Source: Candidatus Babeliaceae bacterium (GTDB lineage Bacteria; Babelota; Babeliae; Babelales; Babelaceae). From it: DNA of 64,000 bases. The notes below the pieces were generated by a model. That model had not been told where the DNA came from. It searched no databases and saw only the letters and a list, made by a program, of their open reading frames with translations. The position numbers and the translations under genes are program-made. Positions 1 to 10,332 of the stretch are shown in pieces (position 1 is the stretch's first letter; every line of letters begins with the position of its first letter). The DNA is taken from contig JAFFZZ010000055.1 in NCBI GenBank assembly GCA_016933915.1, forward strand, positions 124,001 to 188,000, given 5' to 3'.

Positions 1-1047
1 AAGGTGTGGATGCAATGGGCTTATCAAGCCTGTCAACGTTAGTCTTTTTTGAATGTCGAGGAATAAGTTGAAAGTATTTTGCCTGTCTTTTAATGCTGCA
101 ATTTCAAAAGGAGTTTGATGGTCGTTGTTTTTTGTCTGCAACAATTGCCAGAACATATGGAATAAATGTGTTTTTTTTGAATGTTTCGTTGAGGTTTTTT
201 TATTTTCTTTTTCAAGCATATCGATCAAATTGTAAGACAAGATGCGTAGAAAACTAATCCCGTGGTTTGCAAAAAGGTGTAAAATCGTGTCTCCCTTTGA
301 GTTTTGTATAGCTGCAGCGACCAACCAATCATGAGCGGAGGCGAGAAGACTTGGGAAACCAATAGGATCAGAAAGAATTTGCCGTATGGTTGATACATCT
401 CCAGGTTTAGTAAATTGCGAAGAGCTCTCTCGGATTTGCTGCTGAAAGAAGCGGTGAAGTATATTTTCATTGTTAGAATCAGTTGTTCGAAGGAGTGTTA
501 AACGTTTTTCGAGACTCAATTTGTCAAAATACCTAATGAGCTTTTGTACAATGCAGTAACGTTTACTTTCCATCAAAAAAGCGAAGAGGGAGGTATTTTG
601 TTCTGTCATTATGGGTTGCAAGCAGAATTGAAATCTTCTTTCTTCATTCTGGAGCCAGTTAATGATTTTTTGAGCGATAAGAGGTTCGATGGTAAGGAAA
701 AAGGATCCGGTGATTGATAAAGTATTTTCTTCCCAATGTACCAGATGTTTGAGCATATTTGCCGCTCGCTGGGGGCCAATTATGGTGAGGAATGTCCTTA
801 TAGGACATTTTTTAATAGGGGCCAAAAACTTTTTTGAAAGTAGTTGCATTTCTAAAAGAAAACAAAAAGTTTCTAGCAATTTTTCATCCGCTGCGTTTGA
901 AAAATTTTTCGCGAGGTCTTTAATTTTTTTGTTCTTTTGGAGCTGGTAAAACATGGGTATGAACGGTTTGGATTGATTGTTCATTGATTGAACTGATGTG
1001 GCATGGAGAATTAAAAGGACGGGTAATGCAAAAAGGTAAATTCTCAT
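1..1047 (-). CDS. Secreted ankyrin-repeat-like protein, C-terminus truncated by window edge
   Basis: Reverse strand from ATG at 1047 is open with no stop to base 1 (not in ORF track because it has no stop in the window). Begins MRIYLFALPVLLILHATSVQS (signal peptide-like). Ankyrin-like segments include NENILHRFF, GDTILHLFANHGISFLRIL and NDHQTPFEIAALKDRQNTFNLFL. Confidence 0.75.
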   Translation of the reverse strand, partial: MRIYLFALPVLLILHATSVQSMNNQSKPFIPMFYQLQKNKKIKDLAKNFSNAADEKLLETFCFLLEMQLLSKKFLAPIKKCPIRTFLTIIGPQRAANMLKHLVHWEENTLSITGSFFLTIEPLIAQKIINWLQNEERRFQFCLQPIMTEQNTSLFAFLMESKRYCIVQKLIRYFDKLSLEKRLTLLRTTDSNNENILHRFFQQQIRESSSQFTKPGDVSTIRQILSDPIGFPSLLASAHDWLVAAAIQNSKGDTILHLFANHGISFLRILSYNLIDMLEKENKKTSTKHSKKTHLFHMFWQLLQTKNNDHQTPFEIAALKDRQNTFNLFLDIQKRLTLTGLISPLHPHL

Positions 1048-1616
1048 ATTTTTTGCATTATGAGCTTTTCAAAAGGGATATCAAGAATTGGATACTGTTT
1101 ATCATTTTCCCAATCGAAATGCCACCATTCGGTTGGTTTGCCAATAAAGGCATGTTTTGCCATAATTTCTTCTAGAAGTCTACTGTTATGTTTTGCAGGT
1201 GGTGGTGTAAAAGGATAATGACGGCATGCACGTTCGCTGAAGTCATCGAATTCTGAGGGCATAAGAAGTTCTGTTTTCGTTGTTAAATCGATAAGTGAAA
1301 CATCCGCTGCGGTTCCACGATTATGATTTGAACCTTTATCTGGATGTGCTACATATCGTTCATCGGGACACAGTTTCCAAAACATTTTTTGAATGGTAAG
1401 TGGCCGGTAGCCGTCAAAAATCTTGAGTCCGAGCCCCAGTTTTCGAAGATCTTTCTGGACGGCATCGAGTGCTAGCGCTACTTCTCGCTGCAGGAATAGT
1501 AGGGCTAATGGGTAAACGATCTTTTTGGTGAAATTGTTTTTTGTGGCATAACGGATATCGAGTACAATTGTTTGATTGATAGAGATAAGTTCTACGAGTT
1601 GAGCGCATATTTTCAT
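1044..1616 (-). CDS. D-alanyl-D-alanine dipeptidase (VanX/DdpX, M15D family)
   Basis: GSNHNRGTAADVSL (SxHxxGxAxD metal motif) and EWWHFD motif; start chosen at MKICAQLVEL. Stop overlaps start of next minus-strand gene (ATGA). Confidence 0.85.
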   Translation of the reverse strand: MKICAQLVELISINQTIVLDIRYATKNNFTKKIVYPLALLFLQREVALALDAVQKDLRKLGLGLKIFDGYRPLTIQKMFWKLCPDERYVAHPDKGSNHNRGTAADVSLIDLTTKTELLMPSEFDDFSERACRHYPFTPPPAKHNSRLLEEIMAKHAFIGKPTEWWHFDWENDKQYPILDIPFEKLIMQKI

Positions 1617-1705
1617 AAAAACCTTACCTATGGTCAAGCTCTGTAAATTCAGAGTAACAGTGTGACTTTGTAGATTCAAGCGTTTTGTGGGCTAAGGAGT
1701 TTCTA

Positions 1706-2170
1706 ATGATTTCTATGAACGGGCCGGTTGTTGAGATACGTGAATTGTGCCAAGGGGATCGGGCAGAATGGTTGTCGATGCGCGTGAAGTTGTGGTCAAT
1801 TGATTATCGGAATGAGCGGAAACACTCATCCCAGATGGCCGATATTGAACGCGATTATGATAAAACTGTTTTCCTCGCATTTGTTAATGGTCAGCCGGTA
1901 GGGTTTGCAGAATGTTCTGTGCGTTCCTATGTAGACGGCTGCGAAAGTTCACCGGTTGGGTATCTAGAAGGTATTTTTGTTGAGGAGCCTTTTCGTCGCC
2001 AGGGGGTGGGTCGTGAACTAGTTGAAATGGTGAAATCTTGGTCGCGGGAAAAAGGGTGTAGAGAAATGGGCTCAGATTCCGATATTCAAAACGAAGTGAG
2101 TTATCACATGCACTTAGCTCTTGGTTTTCATGAGGTTGAGCGAGTGATTAACTGGCGAATTGATCTGTAG
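1706..2170 (+). CDS. GNAT acetyltransferase, AAC(6') aminoglycoside 6'-N-acetyltransferase-like
   Basis: GNAT fold motif RRQGVG; VDGCESSPVGYLEGIFV...KGCREMGSDSD...MHLALGFHEVERVINWR closely resembles AAC(6')-I enzymes; RBS AAGGAG before ATG 1706. Confidence 0.75.
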   Translation: MISMNGPVVEIRELCQGDRAEWLSMRVKLWSIDYRNERKHSSQMADIERDYDKTVFLAFVNGQPVGFAECSVRSYVDGCESSPVGYLEGIFVEEPFRRQGVGRELVEMVKSWSREKGCREMGSDSDIQNEVSYHMHLALGFHEVERVINWRIDL

Positions 2171-2221
2171 AAAAAATGAGAGTGGAAATTGATTTTTTTG
2201 CCTTGATTATGTCAAGGTGTA

Positions 2222-2938
2222 TTAATCTGAGACGGTACGTTGAATATCTTTGCTTGTGGTGATGAGGAAAAGAAAGACTAGTAAAAAAAGGGTGATGGTA
2301 GTGATCAGATCATAGGCCTGAGTACTTAGCATTGTGCCGGTGGCTGCTTGAATAAGAACGATTAGAAGTTGTCCTCCATCGAGGATTGGAAGTGGTAGCA
2401 GATTGAAAATTGCGAGATTGAGGCTAATAAGCGCAAGGAATATGGCATAAAGACGAGGGCCGTAGAGTGCGCTGCGAGAAATGAGTGCGAGAATGCCCAA
2501 CGGTCCGATGGCGCCCTTAGGGTGAAGAGCTGGGTCTTCTGATGCTTCTTTGGGAAGTGGTTTTCTTCGCAACCGGCTCGGGGCGACTATTGCAAGAGTT
2601 GCAAAACCGAAGATGAGATTGAATAAAATTCCGCCGAGGAGAATAGTTACCTGTTGCCAAAGTGGTTTTGCAGCAAAGGAGAAAGCTTCAAAACCAGGAA
2701 TGATATTCCGCATCCCAAGAATTTCAACATAACCTCCAAGGGGAATAAGATTTAAAGTGAAACGAGTGGTTCCAATATCGGTTTCAAATAGGGTTGGGCC
2801 GAAACCAACAGCAAATTCCGGAGTAGCAACCCCGAATAGTTTACAAAAAAACCAATGTCCAATTTCGTGGACCATTATTACGAGTCCTATGCCAATGACT
2901 CCGTAGATTATCTGTATTAGAGAAATTTTTTTCACCAT
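2222..2938 (-). CDS. M50 site-2 protease-like membrane metalloprotease, short form without PDZ
   Basis: HEIGHW zinc motif, LPILDGGQL second motif, multiple TM segments; lacks the PDZ region of the adjacent paralogue. Confidence 0.8.
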   Translation of the reverse strand: MVKKISLIQIIYGVIGIGLVIMVHEIGHWFFCKLFGVATPEFAVGFGPTLFETDIGTTRFTLNLIPLGGYVEILGMRNIIPGFEAFSFAAKPLWQQVTILLGGILFNLIFGFATLAIVAPSRLRRKPLPKEASEDPALHPKGAIGPLGILALISRSALYGPRLYAIFLALISLNLAIFNLLPLPILDGGQLLIVLIQAATGTMLSTQAYDLITTITLFLLVFLFLITTSKDIQRTVSD

Positions 2939-2962
2939 ACCCCTTTTTTAAAGTTACTACTT

Positions 2963-4171
2963 TTACGATTTTCTCCTTTGTATGATGAATTTGGTAAGAA
3001 AAATGAGTGCGATAACACCGATCAGAAGGGAGAATAGACATATTGTTTGGACGTTCAGTGTAGTAATAATCTGGTAAAGATCTTTGATGCTGAGGAGTAC
3101 AAAAAGAGAGATTACCAGAATCCAGCAGGCATATCCTAAAATGGTACGCGCACGATCGGAAAGGCGTCGTCCCATCAAGGCCTCAATTCCAAAAATAAGG
3201 ATCTGCCCCCCGTCAAAGATAGGGAGTGGGACGAGGTTTATGATGGCAAGACCGATACTGATAATGGCGAGTATCAGGAGATATGTGGCGCTGTCTTGTT
3301 GAGCTCCCTTGGTCATAGCGGCAAGAATCATAATGGGGCCGCCAACAGAGGAAAGTCCACGTCCGGAGATGATACCAAGGAAGGCTTTAACGGTGTTTTT
3401 TGCAATAGCACCGGTGATACGCCATGCATGCCCTAAGGCTGATAAAAAAGATTGGGGTGGCAGAGCTGGGGCGCTAAATCCGACACCGAGGTGTCCGCGG
3501 CCCTTTGCTTTTGGCGATTCGATAAGATGGACAGGGATTATAAGTGTCTGCTCTCCTCTTTTTATAGTGAGCTGGACATCGCTATTCATTTTCCCTTCGA
3601 GAAGGGTGCAAAGAGTGCACACTCTTCCATGTGTGGGAGCTCCATTGAGTGCGGTGATAGTGTCGCCAGCCTTTAATGAGGCTAATCCGGCTGGCCCTTT
3701 TGGATCAACAAATGAGAGCTTTGTTGTTGATTTTTCAAGATTGGCCCCCGGATCTTGTGGTATTCCACGAGTGCTGAGGAATGTAAAGATACAAAAAGCT
3801 AAGATGAGGTTTAAAAGGATGCCGCCAATCATTATAAGGAATTGTTGCCAGAAGGGCTTTGAAGTTATTGACCGTTCGTCTTGACGGTGTGCTTCGGCTT
3901 GGGATCCCTGCCCTATCTCTTCGTTACCTGCTATTTCGACGTATCCGCCAATAAGAATAGCGGATACTGAGAACTGGGTTTCTCCGATTTTTTTGCTCCA
4001 AAGAGTTGGTCCAAATCCAATAGAAAACGAAGGGGTAAGGACATTAAATAACTTAGCAAAAAGAAAGTGGCCGAGTTCATGAAAGAAGATTAGGAACCCA
4101 AACCCAAAGATTCCCAGGGCCAACGAAACGATGTTGTGAAGGAGCGTAAAGAAAGGGATGTTGAATAGCAT
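2963..4171 (-). CDS. rseP: RIP metalloprotease RseP-like (M50) with PDZ domain
   Basis: HELGHF, GPAGLASLKAGDTITALNG PDZ, LPIFDGGQ motif. Confidence 0.85.
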   Translation of the reverse strand: MLFNIPFFTLLHNIVSLALGIFGFGFLIFFHELGHFLFAKLFNVLTPSFSIGFGPTLWSKKIGETQFSVSAILIGGYVEIAGNEEIGQGSQAEAHRQDERSITSKPFWQQFLIMIGGILLNLILAFCIFTFLSTRGIPQDPGANLEKSTTKLSFVDPKGPAGLASLKAGDTITALNGAPTHGRVCTLCTLLEGKMNSDVQLTIKRGEQTLIIPVHLIESPKAKGRGHLGVGFSAPALPPQSFLSALGHAWRITGAIAKNTVKAFLGIISGRGLSSVGGPIMILAAMTKGAQQDSATYLLILAIISIGLAIINLVPLPIFDGGQILIFGIEALMGRRLSDRARTILGYACWILVISLFVLLSIKDLYQIITTLNVQTICLFSLLIGVIALIFLTKFIIQRRKS

Positions 4172-4234
4172 GAGAAACCTTTATCTATCAAAAATAGCTA
4201 ACGGATGTCCGTTTTTTGTTTGCTTGTGGGTCAG

Positions 4235-4240
4235 TATACT
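4235..4240 (+). promoter_or_regulatory. Putative -10 element (TATACT) of the str-operon promoter
   Basis: TATACT in ...GGGTCAGTATACTATAAAA; only a T-rich, weak -35 about 17 nt upstream. Confidence 0.35.
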
Positions 4241-4483
4241 ATAAAAAAGTTGTATGCCAAAAATGTCGGTATTAAAAGAGAGAAAGAGAGTCTTAAAAGT
4301 TAAAAATTACCCATTTTCCGCTAGATTTTTTTCTAAATGGAAACTAAACTTAAAAAAGAGGCTGGTGAGGCAATCGCATAGAGGGTGGCTAACTGAACGA
4401 TTTGTGCGCGTGGTTTTCCCCTTGAAAAAGCTGTGAAAAAAGTTACAATCATAGTAACCCCTCCTGAAGTGATTGTGTGGACG

Positions 4484-4510
4484 TTGCTCCATTGCGTCGT
4501 CTTGGAGCAA
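4484..4510 (+). promoter_or_regulatory. Leader hairpin upstream of rpsL
   Basis: TTGCTCCA-ttgcgtcgtct-TGGAGCAA perfect 8-bp stem in the rpsL 5' leader. Confidence 0.35.
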
Positions 4511-4556
4511 GTGATCGTACCGGCGTTGTTTCATTTTTTATTAGGGAATTTGTGTA

Positions 4557-4934
4557 ATGCCCACAGTTAATCAGCTTGTTCGCTTTGATAGGAAGCGACA
4601 AAAAAGCAAATCGAAAAGTAGAGCCCTGAAGGGAAATCCTCAGGTGCGTGGCGTTTGTACGCGTGTGTCGACAATGACGCCGAAGAAGCCTAACTCGGCT
4701 TTGCGAAAAGTTGCTCGTGTGAAACTTTCCAATGGGATGGAGGTTACTGCCTATATCCCTGGCGAAGGGCACAACCTGCAGGAGCACTCGATGGTGCTTG
4801 TGCGTGGTGGCAGGGTTAAGGACTTGCCGGGTGTTAAATATCATATAATCCGCGGCACACTTGATACTGCTGGGGTAGAGAATCGTAAACAAGGGCGTTC
4901 GTTGTACGGCGCTAAGAAACCGAAGAAAAGCTAA
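4557..4934 (+). CDS. rpsL: 30S ribosomal protein S12
   Basis: MPTVNQLVR...[20 protein letters not shown]...[29 protein letters not shown]. Confidence 0.98.
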   Translation: MPTVNQLVRFDRKRQKSKSKSRALKGNPQVRGVCTRVSTMTPKKPNSALRKVARVKLSNGMEVTAYIPGEGHNLQEHSMVLVRGGRVKDLPGVKYHIIRGTLDTAGVENRKQGRSLYGAKKPKKS

Positions 4935-4946
4935 GAGGCGTAGGGT

Positions 4947-5426
4947 ATGGCTAGACGTAGATCGGTCAATTTTATCCGAGAGGTGGGCGTTGATCCCCGC
5001 TATGGATCTGAATCGATACAAAAACTTATCAATGTAGTTATGTGGCGTGGTAAAAAAAATGCGGCGCGGCATATTGTGTATGAGGCTTTGGAGCTTATTT
5101 CTAAGAAGGCAGGGGGTGCTGAGAAAGCCCTTGATCTTTTTGATAAGGCGGTTGAGCAGGTTACACCGGTTGTTGAAGTGCGTCCTCGGCGCGTGGGTGG
5201 TAGCGTTTACCAAATTCCTCGCGAGGTAGGGAGTCGTCGTGCTCGTTCGTTAGCGTATCGTTGGCTTATTGCTAACGCCGCTGAGCGTTCGGATAAAACA
5301 ATGGGGTTGCGCTTGGGACATGAGCTCTTGGATGCGTCCGAGGGGCGTGGTGGCGCAGTGAAAAAGAAAATAGATGTGCACAAGATGGCGGAATCAAACC
5401 GCGCATTTTCGCATTATTCATGGTAG
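4947..5426 (+). CDS. rpsG: 30S ribosomal protein S7
   Basis: MARRR...KTMGLRLGHELLDASEGRGGAVKKKIDVHKMAESNRAFSHYSW. Confidence 0.97.
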   Translation: MARRRSVNFIREVGVDPRYGSESIQKLINVVMWRGKKNAARHIVYEALELISKKAGGAEKALDLFDKAVEQVTPVVEVRPRRVGGSVYQIPREVGSRRARSLAYRWLIANAAERSDKTMGLRLGHELLDASEGRGGAVKKKIDVHKMAESNRAFSHYSW

Positions 5427-5435
5427 GGGTGTGGT

Positions 5436-7499
5436 ATGGCTGTCTCTCTTGATCGCGTGAGAAATATCGGCATTGCCGCACATATTGATGCGGGGAAAAC
5501 GACTGTAACAGAGCGGATCTTGTTTTATACCGGTTTGTCGCACAAAATTGGCGAAGTCCATGAGGGTGCGGCGGTTACGGACTGGATGGAGCAGGAGAAG
5601 GAGCGCGGTATTACGATTCAGTCTGCTGCAGTAACCTGTACCTGGAAAAACCATCAGATTAATATTATCGATACTCCGGGCCACGTGGACTTTACGATTG
5701 AGGTTGGGCGATCCCTTCGCGTTCTTGACGGAGTGGTGGCGGTGTTTTGCGGTGTTGGAGGAGTGCAGCCGCAGACGGAAACGGTTTGGCGACAGGCCAA
5801 TCGTTACCGAGTGCCTCGCATAATGTTTGTGAACAAACTTGATCGTGTTGGCGCTGATTTCTTTAAGGTTGTTAAAGAAGCAAATGCCAAGCTCCATGCG
5901 AATGCTGTTCCGATGCAGATGCCTGTTGGTGAATCGGAAAATTTTAGGGGTGTGATCGATCTTTTGACACGCACCTACATGACGTTTGCTGAGGGCGATC
6001 ATGGTTCGACGGTTCAGGTTCATGAAATTCCAGATGAGCTAAAAGGTAAGGCAGAAGAGTTGCGTACGCATCTAGTTGAGAAGGCCTGCGAGCTCGACGA
6101 TCATCTCGCTGAAAAATTCCTTAATGAGGAAGAAATTTCGGTTGATGAGATCAGGGCGGCTATCCGCAAGGGTGTTATTGAGCGTCGCATCACGCCTGCG
6201 TTTTGTGGCGCTGCTTTTAAGGATAAGGCGGTACAGCCACTTTTGGATGCCGTTGTTGATTATTTACCATCACCGGCAGATATTCCGCCGGTAACGGGTG
6301 AGATTCCCGGGACCGAGGTGGTAGAAGAGCGCAAGTCTCTTCCAACTGAGCCGTTGGCTGGGCTTGTTTTTAAAATTGCAACAGATCCGTTTGGTACGCT
6401 CTGCTTTGTTCGTGTTTATTCAGGGGTCCTGAGGTCGGGGTCCTATGTTTACAATTCGACCAAGGGGTCCAAAGAGCGGGTTAGCCGGTTGGTGCGTTTG
6501 CATGCAAACAAGCGGGAAGAGGTTGCGGAGCTTGCGGCTGGAGATATTGGGGCGATTGTCGGCCTTAAGGATATTGCAACAGGTGATACCATTTGTGATG
6601 AAAGTCGCAAAATCGTTCTTGAAAAAATCGATGTTCCTGCGGCGGTTATTTCTACGTCGGTTGAGCCCAAAAATAAAACGGATTATGAAAAGCTGACGAT
6701 TGCTCTGCGTAAGATGACGCAAGAGGATCCGTCGTTAAGGTTTACCTTTGATCGTGAGACAGGTCAGACCGTTATCAGTGGTATGGGTGAGTTGCACTTA
6801 GAGATTGTGGTTGATCGCTTGCGCCGCGAGCATAAGGTGGAGGCCACACAGGGTAAGTTGCAGGTAGCCTTTAAGGAGACTATCCAGAAACCTGTCCAGG
6901 CTGAAGGTAAATTTATTAAGCAGTCCGGTGGCCGTGGCCAATATGGGCATGTTTGGATTAAGTTTGAGCCGCTTGAGCGTGGTAAGGGCTTTGAGTTTGT
7001 GGATGAGATTGTTGGTGGTTCTATTCCGCGTGAGTTTATTCCTGCGGTGCAGAAGGGACTCTTGGATGCGTTGAATAACGGTATCCTTGGCGGATATCCC
7101 GTGGTGGATGTCTGTGCTCGTTTGTATGACGGTTCCTATCACGATGTGGACTCATCGGAGATGGCATTCCAGGTGGCTGCGTCACTTGCTTTGAAAGAAG
7201 CTATGCGCAATGGCGATTCATGCTTGCTTGAGCCGATTATGAAGGTCGAGGTCGAAACTCCTGATGAGTATTTGGGGGATGTCCTTGGTGATTTGAATTC
7301 TCGGCGCGGGCAGATTATGGGCATGGAGGAGAGCCATGGGGTGCAAGTTATCCATGCCAAGGTACCTCTCTCTGAGATGTTTGGTTATTCGACGCAGTTG
7401 CGTTCGATGACCAAGGGGCGGGCGACTTATACGATGGAATTTGATTCCTATCAGAAGGTGCCGAAAGGTACACAGGAGTTGATCCTGAGCGCAAAGTAG
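5436..7499 (+). CDS. fusA: Elongation factor G
   Basis: [44 protein letters not shown]; gene order. Confidence 0.98.
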   Translation: MAVSLDRVRNIGIAAHIDAGKTTVTERILFYTGLSHKIGEVHEGAAVTDWMEQEKERGITIQSAAVTCTWKNHQINIIDTPGHVDFTIEVGRSLRVLDGVVAVFCGVGGVQPQTETVWRQANRYRVPRIMFVNKLDRVGADFFKVVKEANAKLHANAVPMQMPVGESENFRGVIDLLTRTYMTFAEGDHGSTVQVHEIPDELKGKAEELRTHLVEKACELDDHLAEKFLNEEEISVDEIRAAIRKGVIERRITPAFCGAAFKDKAVQPLLDAVVDYLPSPADIPPVTGEIPGTEVVEERKSLPTEPLAGLVFKIATDPFGTLCFVRVYSGVLRSGSYVYNSTKGSKERVSRLVRLHANKREEVAELAAGDIGAIVGLKDIATGDTICDESRKIVLEKIDVPAAVISTSVEPKNKTDYEKLTIALRKMTQEDPSLRFTFDRETGQTVISGMGELHLEIVVDRLRREHKVEATQGKLQVAFKETIQKPVQAEGKFIKQSGGRGQYGHVWIKFEPLERGKGFEFVDEIVGGSIPREFIPAVQKGLLDALNNGILGGYPVVDVCARLYDGSYHDVDSSEMAFQVAASLALKEAMRNGDSCLLEPIMKVEVETPDEYLGDVLGDLNSRRGQIMGMEESHGVQVIHAKVPLSEMFGYSTQLRSMTKGRATYTMEFDSYQKVPKGTQELILSAK

Positions 7500-7543
7500 G
7501 TGGCGGTAGAAGGTGTTTAATTTGTTGTTTGGAGAAGAAGACG

Positions 7544-8734
7544 ATGGCAAAAGGTGTTTTTGAGCGCAAAAAGCCTCATTTGAACGTTGGTACGATTGGT
7601 CACGTTGACCATGGAAAAACGACCTTGACAGCAGCCATTACTAAGACATTGGCTGGTAAAGGTTTGGCTGAAGAGCGTCGTTTTGATCAGATTGATAATG
7701 CTCCTGAGGAGCGCGAGCGTGGTATTACTATCGCTATTTCGCATGTTGAGTATGAAACCGATAAGCGTCATTATGCGCATATCGACTGTCCGGGGCACGC
7801 GGATTATGTTAAAAACATGATCACTGGTGCTGCGCAGATGGATGGTGCGATTTTGGTGGTTTCTGCTGCTGACGGCGCAATGCCTCAGACTCGAGAGCAT
7901 ATTCTTCTTGCACGTAACGTTGGTGTTCCAGCGCTGGTGGTTTATCTCAATAAGGTTGACATGGTCGATGATCCTGAGATGGTCGACATGGTTGAAGAAG
8001 AAATTCGCGATCTTCTTAAGAGGTACGATTTTCCTGGTGATGAGATTCCGGTTGTTCGTGGGTCTGCGCTTAAAGCCCTGGAGGGTGATCCTTCGGAGAT
8101 TGGTACGCAATCTATCGGTAAGCTTATGGACGCTCTTGATTCGTACATTCCTGAGCCTGTTCGTGATATAGAAAAGCCGTTCTTGATGGCTGTTGAGGGC
8201 GTATTCAGTATTTCTGGTCGTGGTACTGTTGCTACAGGTCGTATTGAACGTGGTCGTATTAAAGTTGGTGAAGAAGTCGAAATTGTTGGTCTTGGCGGTA
8301 AAGGCAGGACAACTGTTACTGGCGTTGAGATGTTCCGCAAAACGCTCAATGAGGGCGTTGCAGGCGACAACGTTGGGCTTTTGCTTCGCGGTGTTGGTAA
8401 AGATGAGATCGAACGCGGTATGGTGTTGGTCAAACCTGGTTCCATTACTCCACATAAGAAGTTTAAGTGTCAGGTATATGTCTTGTCCAAGGACGAGGGC
8501 GGACGGCACAGTGCTTTCTTTACCGGATATCGTCCACAGTTTTATTTTCGAACAACAGATGTGACTGGTGTGGTGACGCTTCCTGCGGGTCGCGAGATGG
8601 TAATGCCTGGCGACAACGTTGAATTAAACGTTGAGTTAATTACGCCGATTGCTATGGAAAAAGACGTTCGTTTTGCTATTCGTGAGGGTGGTAGAACGGT
8701 CGGTTCCGGTGTTGTTACCGAAATCCTTGACTAA
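7544..8734 (+). CDS. tuf: Elongation factor Tu
   Basis: [43 protein letters not shown] at 7544 ([12 protein letters not shown]). Confidence 0.98.
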   Translation: MAKGVFERKKPHLNVGTIGHVDHGKTTLTAAITKTLAGKGLAEERRFDQIDNAPEERERGITIAISHVEYETDKRHYAHIDCPGHADYVKNMITGAAQMDGAILVVSAADGAMPQTREHILLARNVGVPALVVYLNKVDMVDDPEMVDMVEEEIRDLLKRYDFPGDEIPVVRGSALKALEGDPSEIGTQSIGKLMDALDSYIPEPVRDIEKPFLMAVEGVFSISGRGTVATGRIERGRIKVGEEVEIVGLGGKGRTTVTGVEMFRKTLNEGVAGDNVGLLLRGVGKDEIERGMVLVKPGSITPHKKFKCQVYVLSKDEGGRHSAFFTGYRPQFYFRTTDVTGVVTLPAGREMVMPGDNVELNVELITPIAMEKDVRFAIREGGRTVGSGVVTEILD

Positions 8735-8751
8735 CGAAGGTTGGGCAGCGA

Positions 8752-9057
8752 ATGAAAAAGCAAAAGATTCGTTTGACACTTAAGTCATACGATCATCAGT
8801 TGTTGGATAAAGCAGTAAAGCAGATTGTTCTTGCTGTTCGGCGCACGGGTTCTCAGGTTGTCGGACCTGTGCCTTTGCCTAACAGGAGACGTTGTTTTAC
8901 CGTGTTACGATCGCCACATATTGATAAAGAGTCGCGCGAGCAGTTTGAATTAACGACGCACCGAAGAATACTTGATATTGTCGCTCCATCGGATCAAACG
9001 ATGGATGCGCTGATGAAATTGAGCATATCGTCTGGCGTTGATGTTGAGATTAAGTAA
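8752..9057 (+). CDS. rpsJ: 30S ribosomal protein S10
   Basis: [17 protein letters not shown]...[36 protein letters not shown]. Confidence 0.97.
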   Translation: MKKQKIRLTLKSYDHQLLDKAVKQIVLAVRRTGSQVVGPVPLPNRRRCFTVLRSPHIDKESREQFELTTHRRILDIVAPSDQTMDALMKLSISSGVDVEIK

Positions 9058-9070
9058 GAAGGGTTAGTGG

Positions 9071-9700
9071 ATGCTCAGTGGTCTCTGGGGTAAAAAAATT
9101 GGCATGACCCAGGTCTTTTCGGACGATCACCAGGTGGTGCCAGTTACTGTCATTGATGTCGGTGACTGGTTTGTGACGCAGGTGAAGGCGGAAGAGCGCG
9201 ATGGGTACAATGCGGTGCAGTTTGGCTGTTTACGCCCCCGGCACCGCGGAAAGGAATTTTCTGCCGATTGGATAAAAGCTCCGAAAGATTATTTTTCGGT
9301 GTTGCGCGAGGTCAGGGTATTGGATGCTACTTCTGCTGCGCAGTTTGCGGTAGGTCAGACAGCCGATGTTACGGCAGTTTTGGGCGCTGGTGATGTTGTT
9401 GATGTTCTTGGTGTGACCGTAGGAAAGGGTTTCCAAGGTGTAATTAAGCGACACGGTCACTCTGGCGGTCGTGGTAGCCATGGTGATAAATTGGGGCGCG
9501 CTCCTGGTTCATTGACCGGAATGAGGACGTGTGGGCGTGTTCATAAGGGACGTAAATTGCCGGGACATATGGGTGCACGTAACAAGTCGGTTAAGAATAT
9601 CGAGGTAGTTCGTGTTGATCCTGAGGTTCGCATGGTTTTAGTTAAGGGATCGGTGCCTGGAAAGGCGGATTCTTTTGTATTCATCAGAAAGTGTAGGTAA
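9071..9700 (+). CDS. rplC: 50S ribosomal protein L3
   Basis: GLWGKKIGMTQVF...GKGFQGVIKRHG...GSLTGMRTCGRVHKGRKLPGHMG. Confidence 0.96.
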   Translation: MLSGLWGKKIGMTQVFSDDHQVVPVTVIDVGDWFVTQVKAEERDGYNAVQFGCLRPRHRGKEFSADWIKAPKDYFSVLREVRVLDATSAAQFAVGQTADVTAVLGAGDVVDVLGVTVGKGFQGVIKRHGHSGGRGSHGDKLGRAPGSLTGMRTCGRVHKGRKLPGHMGARNKSVKNIEVVRVDPEVRMVLVKGSVPGKADSFVFIRKCR

Positions 9701-9702
9701 CC

Positions 9703-10332
9703 ATGGCGCGCAAACAGATTGAAGGAGCTATGACGGCTCGTGAAATTGGGCTAAAAGAACGTGAAGGTGCTTCTATTTCTCCGGCAAATTTTGCAACGGC
9801 AATTCGTGTGCTTTTGCAAAACTGGCGGCAGGGAACGGTTGGCTGTAAGAGTCGAAGCGAAGTGAACAAGACCGGGAAGAAACCGTTCAAACAGAAAGGT
9901 ACTGGTCGTGCACGCGCTGGGACAGCGCGTTCGCCGTTGTGGCGAGGTGGCGGTGTTGTCTTTGGACCGCAGCCACGTGTTCGCAAGTTAAAGATCTCTC
10001 GTAAAGCTTCACGGCAGGTGATGAGTGAGTTGGTCCGAGATCGCATTGAAAATGGTAGAGTTGTGGCTCTCCCTATTGAATGGCAGGACGACAAACCAAA
10101 AACATCTGTGGCCGTTGCGGCATTAAAAAAAGCTGGCTTGTTGGGATCGAAGCTTGTGGTTTTAGTCCCAGCTGGTGATTTCCGGGCCCATGCTTCGTTT
10201 GTCAATGTTGACAATGTGCGCGTGCTCTTTTTTGATCAAGTAAACGCATATGATCTTGCGATCGGCGAATATTGGGTATTTGGGGCTCATGATAAGGAAC
10301 ATTTTAAAGAGATGGTGGGCAGATGGATCTAA
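9703..10332 (+). CDS. rplD: 50S ribosomal protein L4
   Basis: KPFKQKGTGRARAGTARSPLWRGGGVVFGP. Confidence 0.95.
   Translation: MARKQIEGAMTAREIGLKEREGASISPANFATAIRVLLQNWRQGTVGCKSRSEVNKTGKKPFKQKGTGRARAGTARSPLWRGGGVVFGPQPRVRKLKISRKASRQVMSELVRDRIENGRVVALPIEWQDDKPKTSVAVAALKKAGLLGSKLVVLVPAGDFRAHASFVNVDNVRVLFFDQVNAYDLAIGEYWVFGAHDKEHFKEMVGRWI

Noticed and set aside
1044-2170. Horizontally acquired resistance cassette
   Set aside because: No flanking inverted repeats, attC-like sites or composition shift visible; reported only as an interesting neighbourhood.
4254-4436. 60-aa ORF upstream of rpsL
   Set aside because: Basic, no homology recognised, lies in the leader/promoter region; insufficient support to call.
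4449-6023. Long minus-strand ORFs opposite rpsL/rpsG/fusA (4449-5213, 5418-6023)
   Set aside because: Mirror ORFs of highly expressed genes; no RBS and no domain.
7517-8509. 330-aa minus-strand ORF opposite tuf
   Set aside because: Antisense shadow ORF produced by strong codon bias of EF-Tu; low-complexity composition (Asn/Thr/Arg-rich) and no recognisable domain.
9684-10214. 176-aa minus ORF opposite rplD
   Set aside because: Antisense of a confident ribosomal gene.
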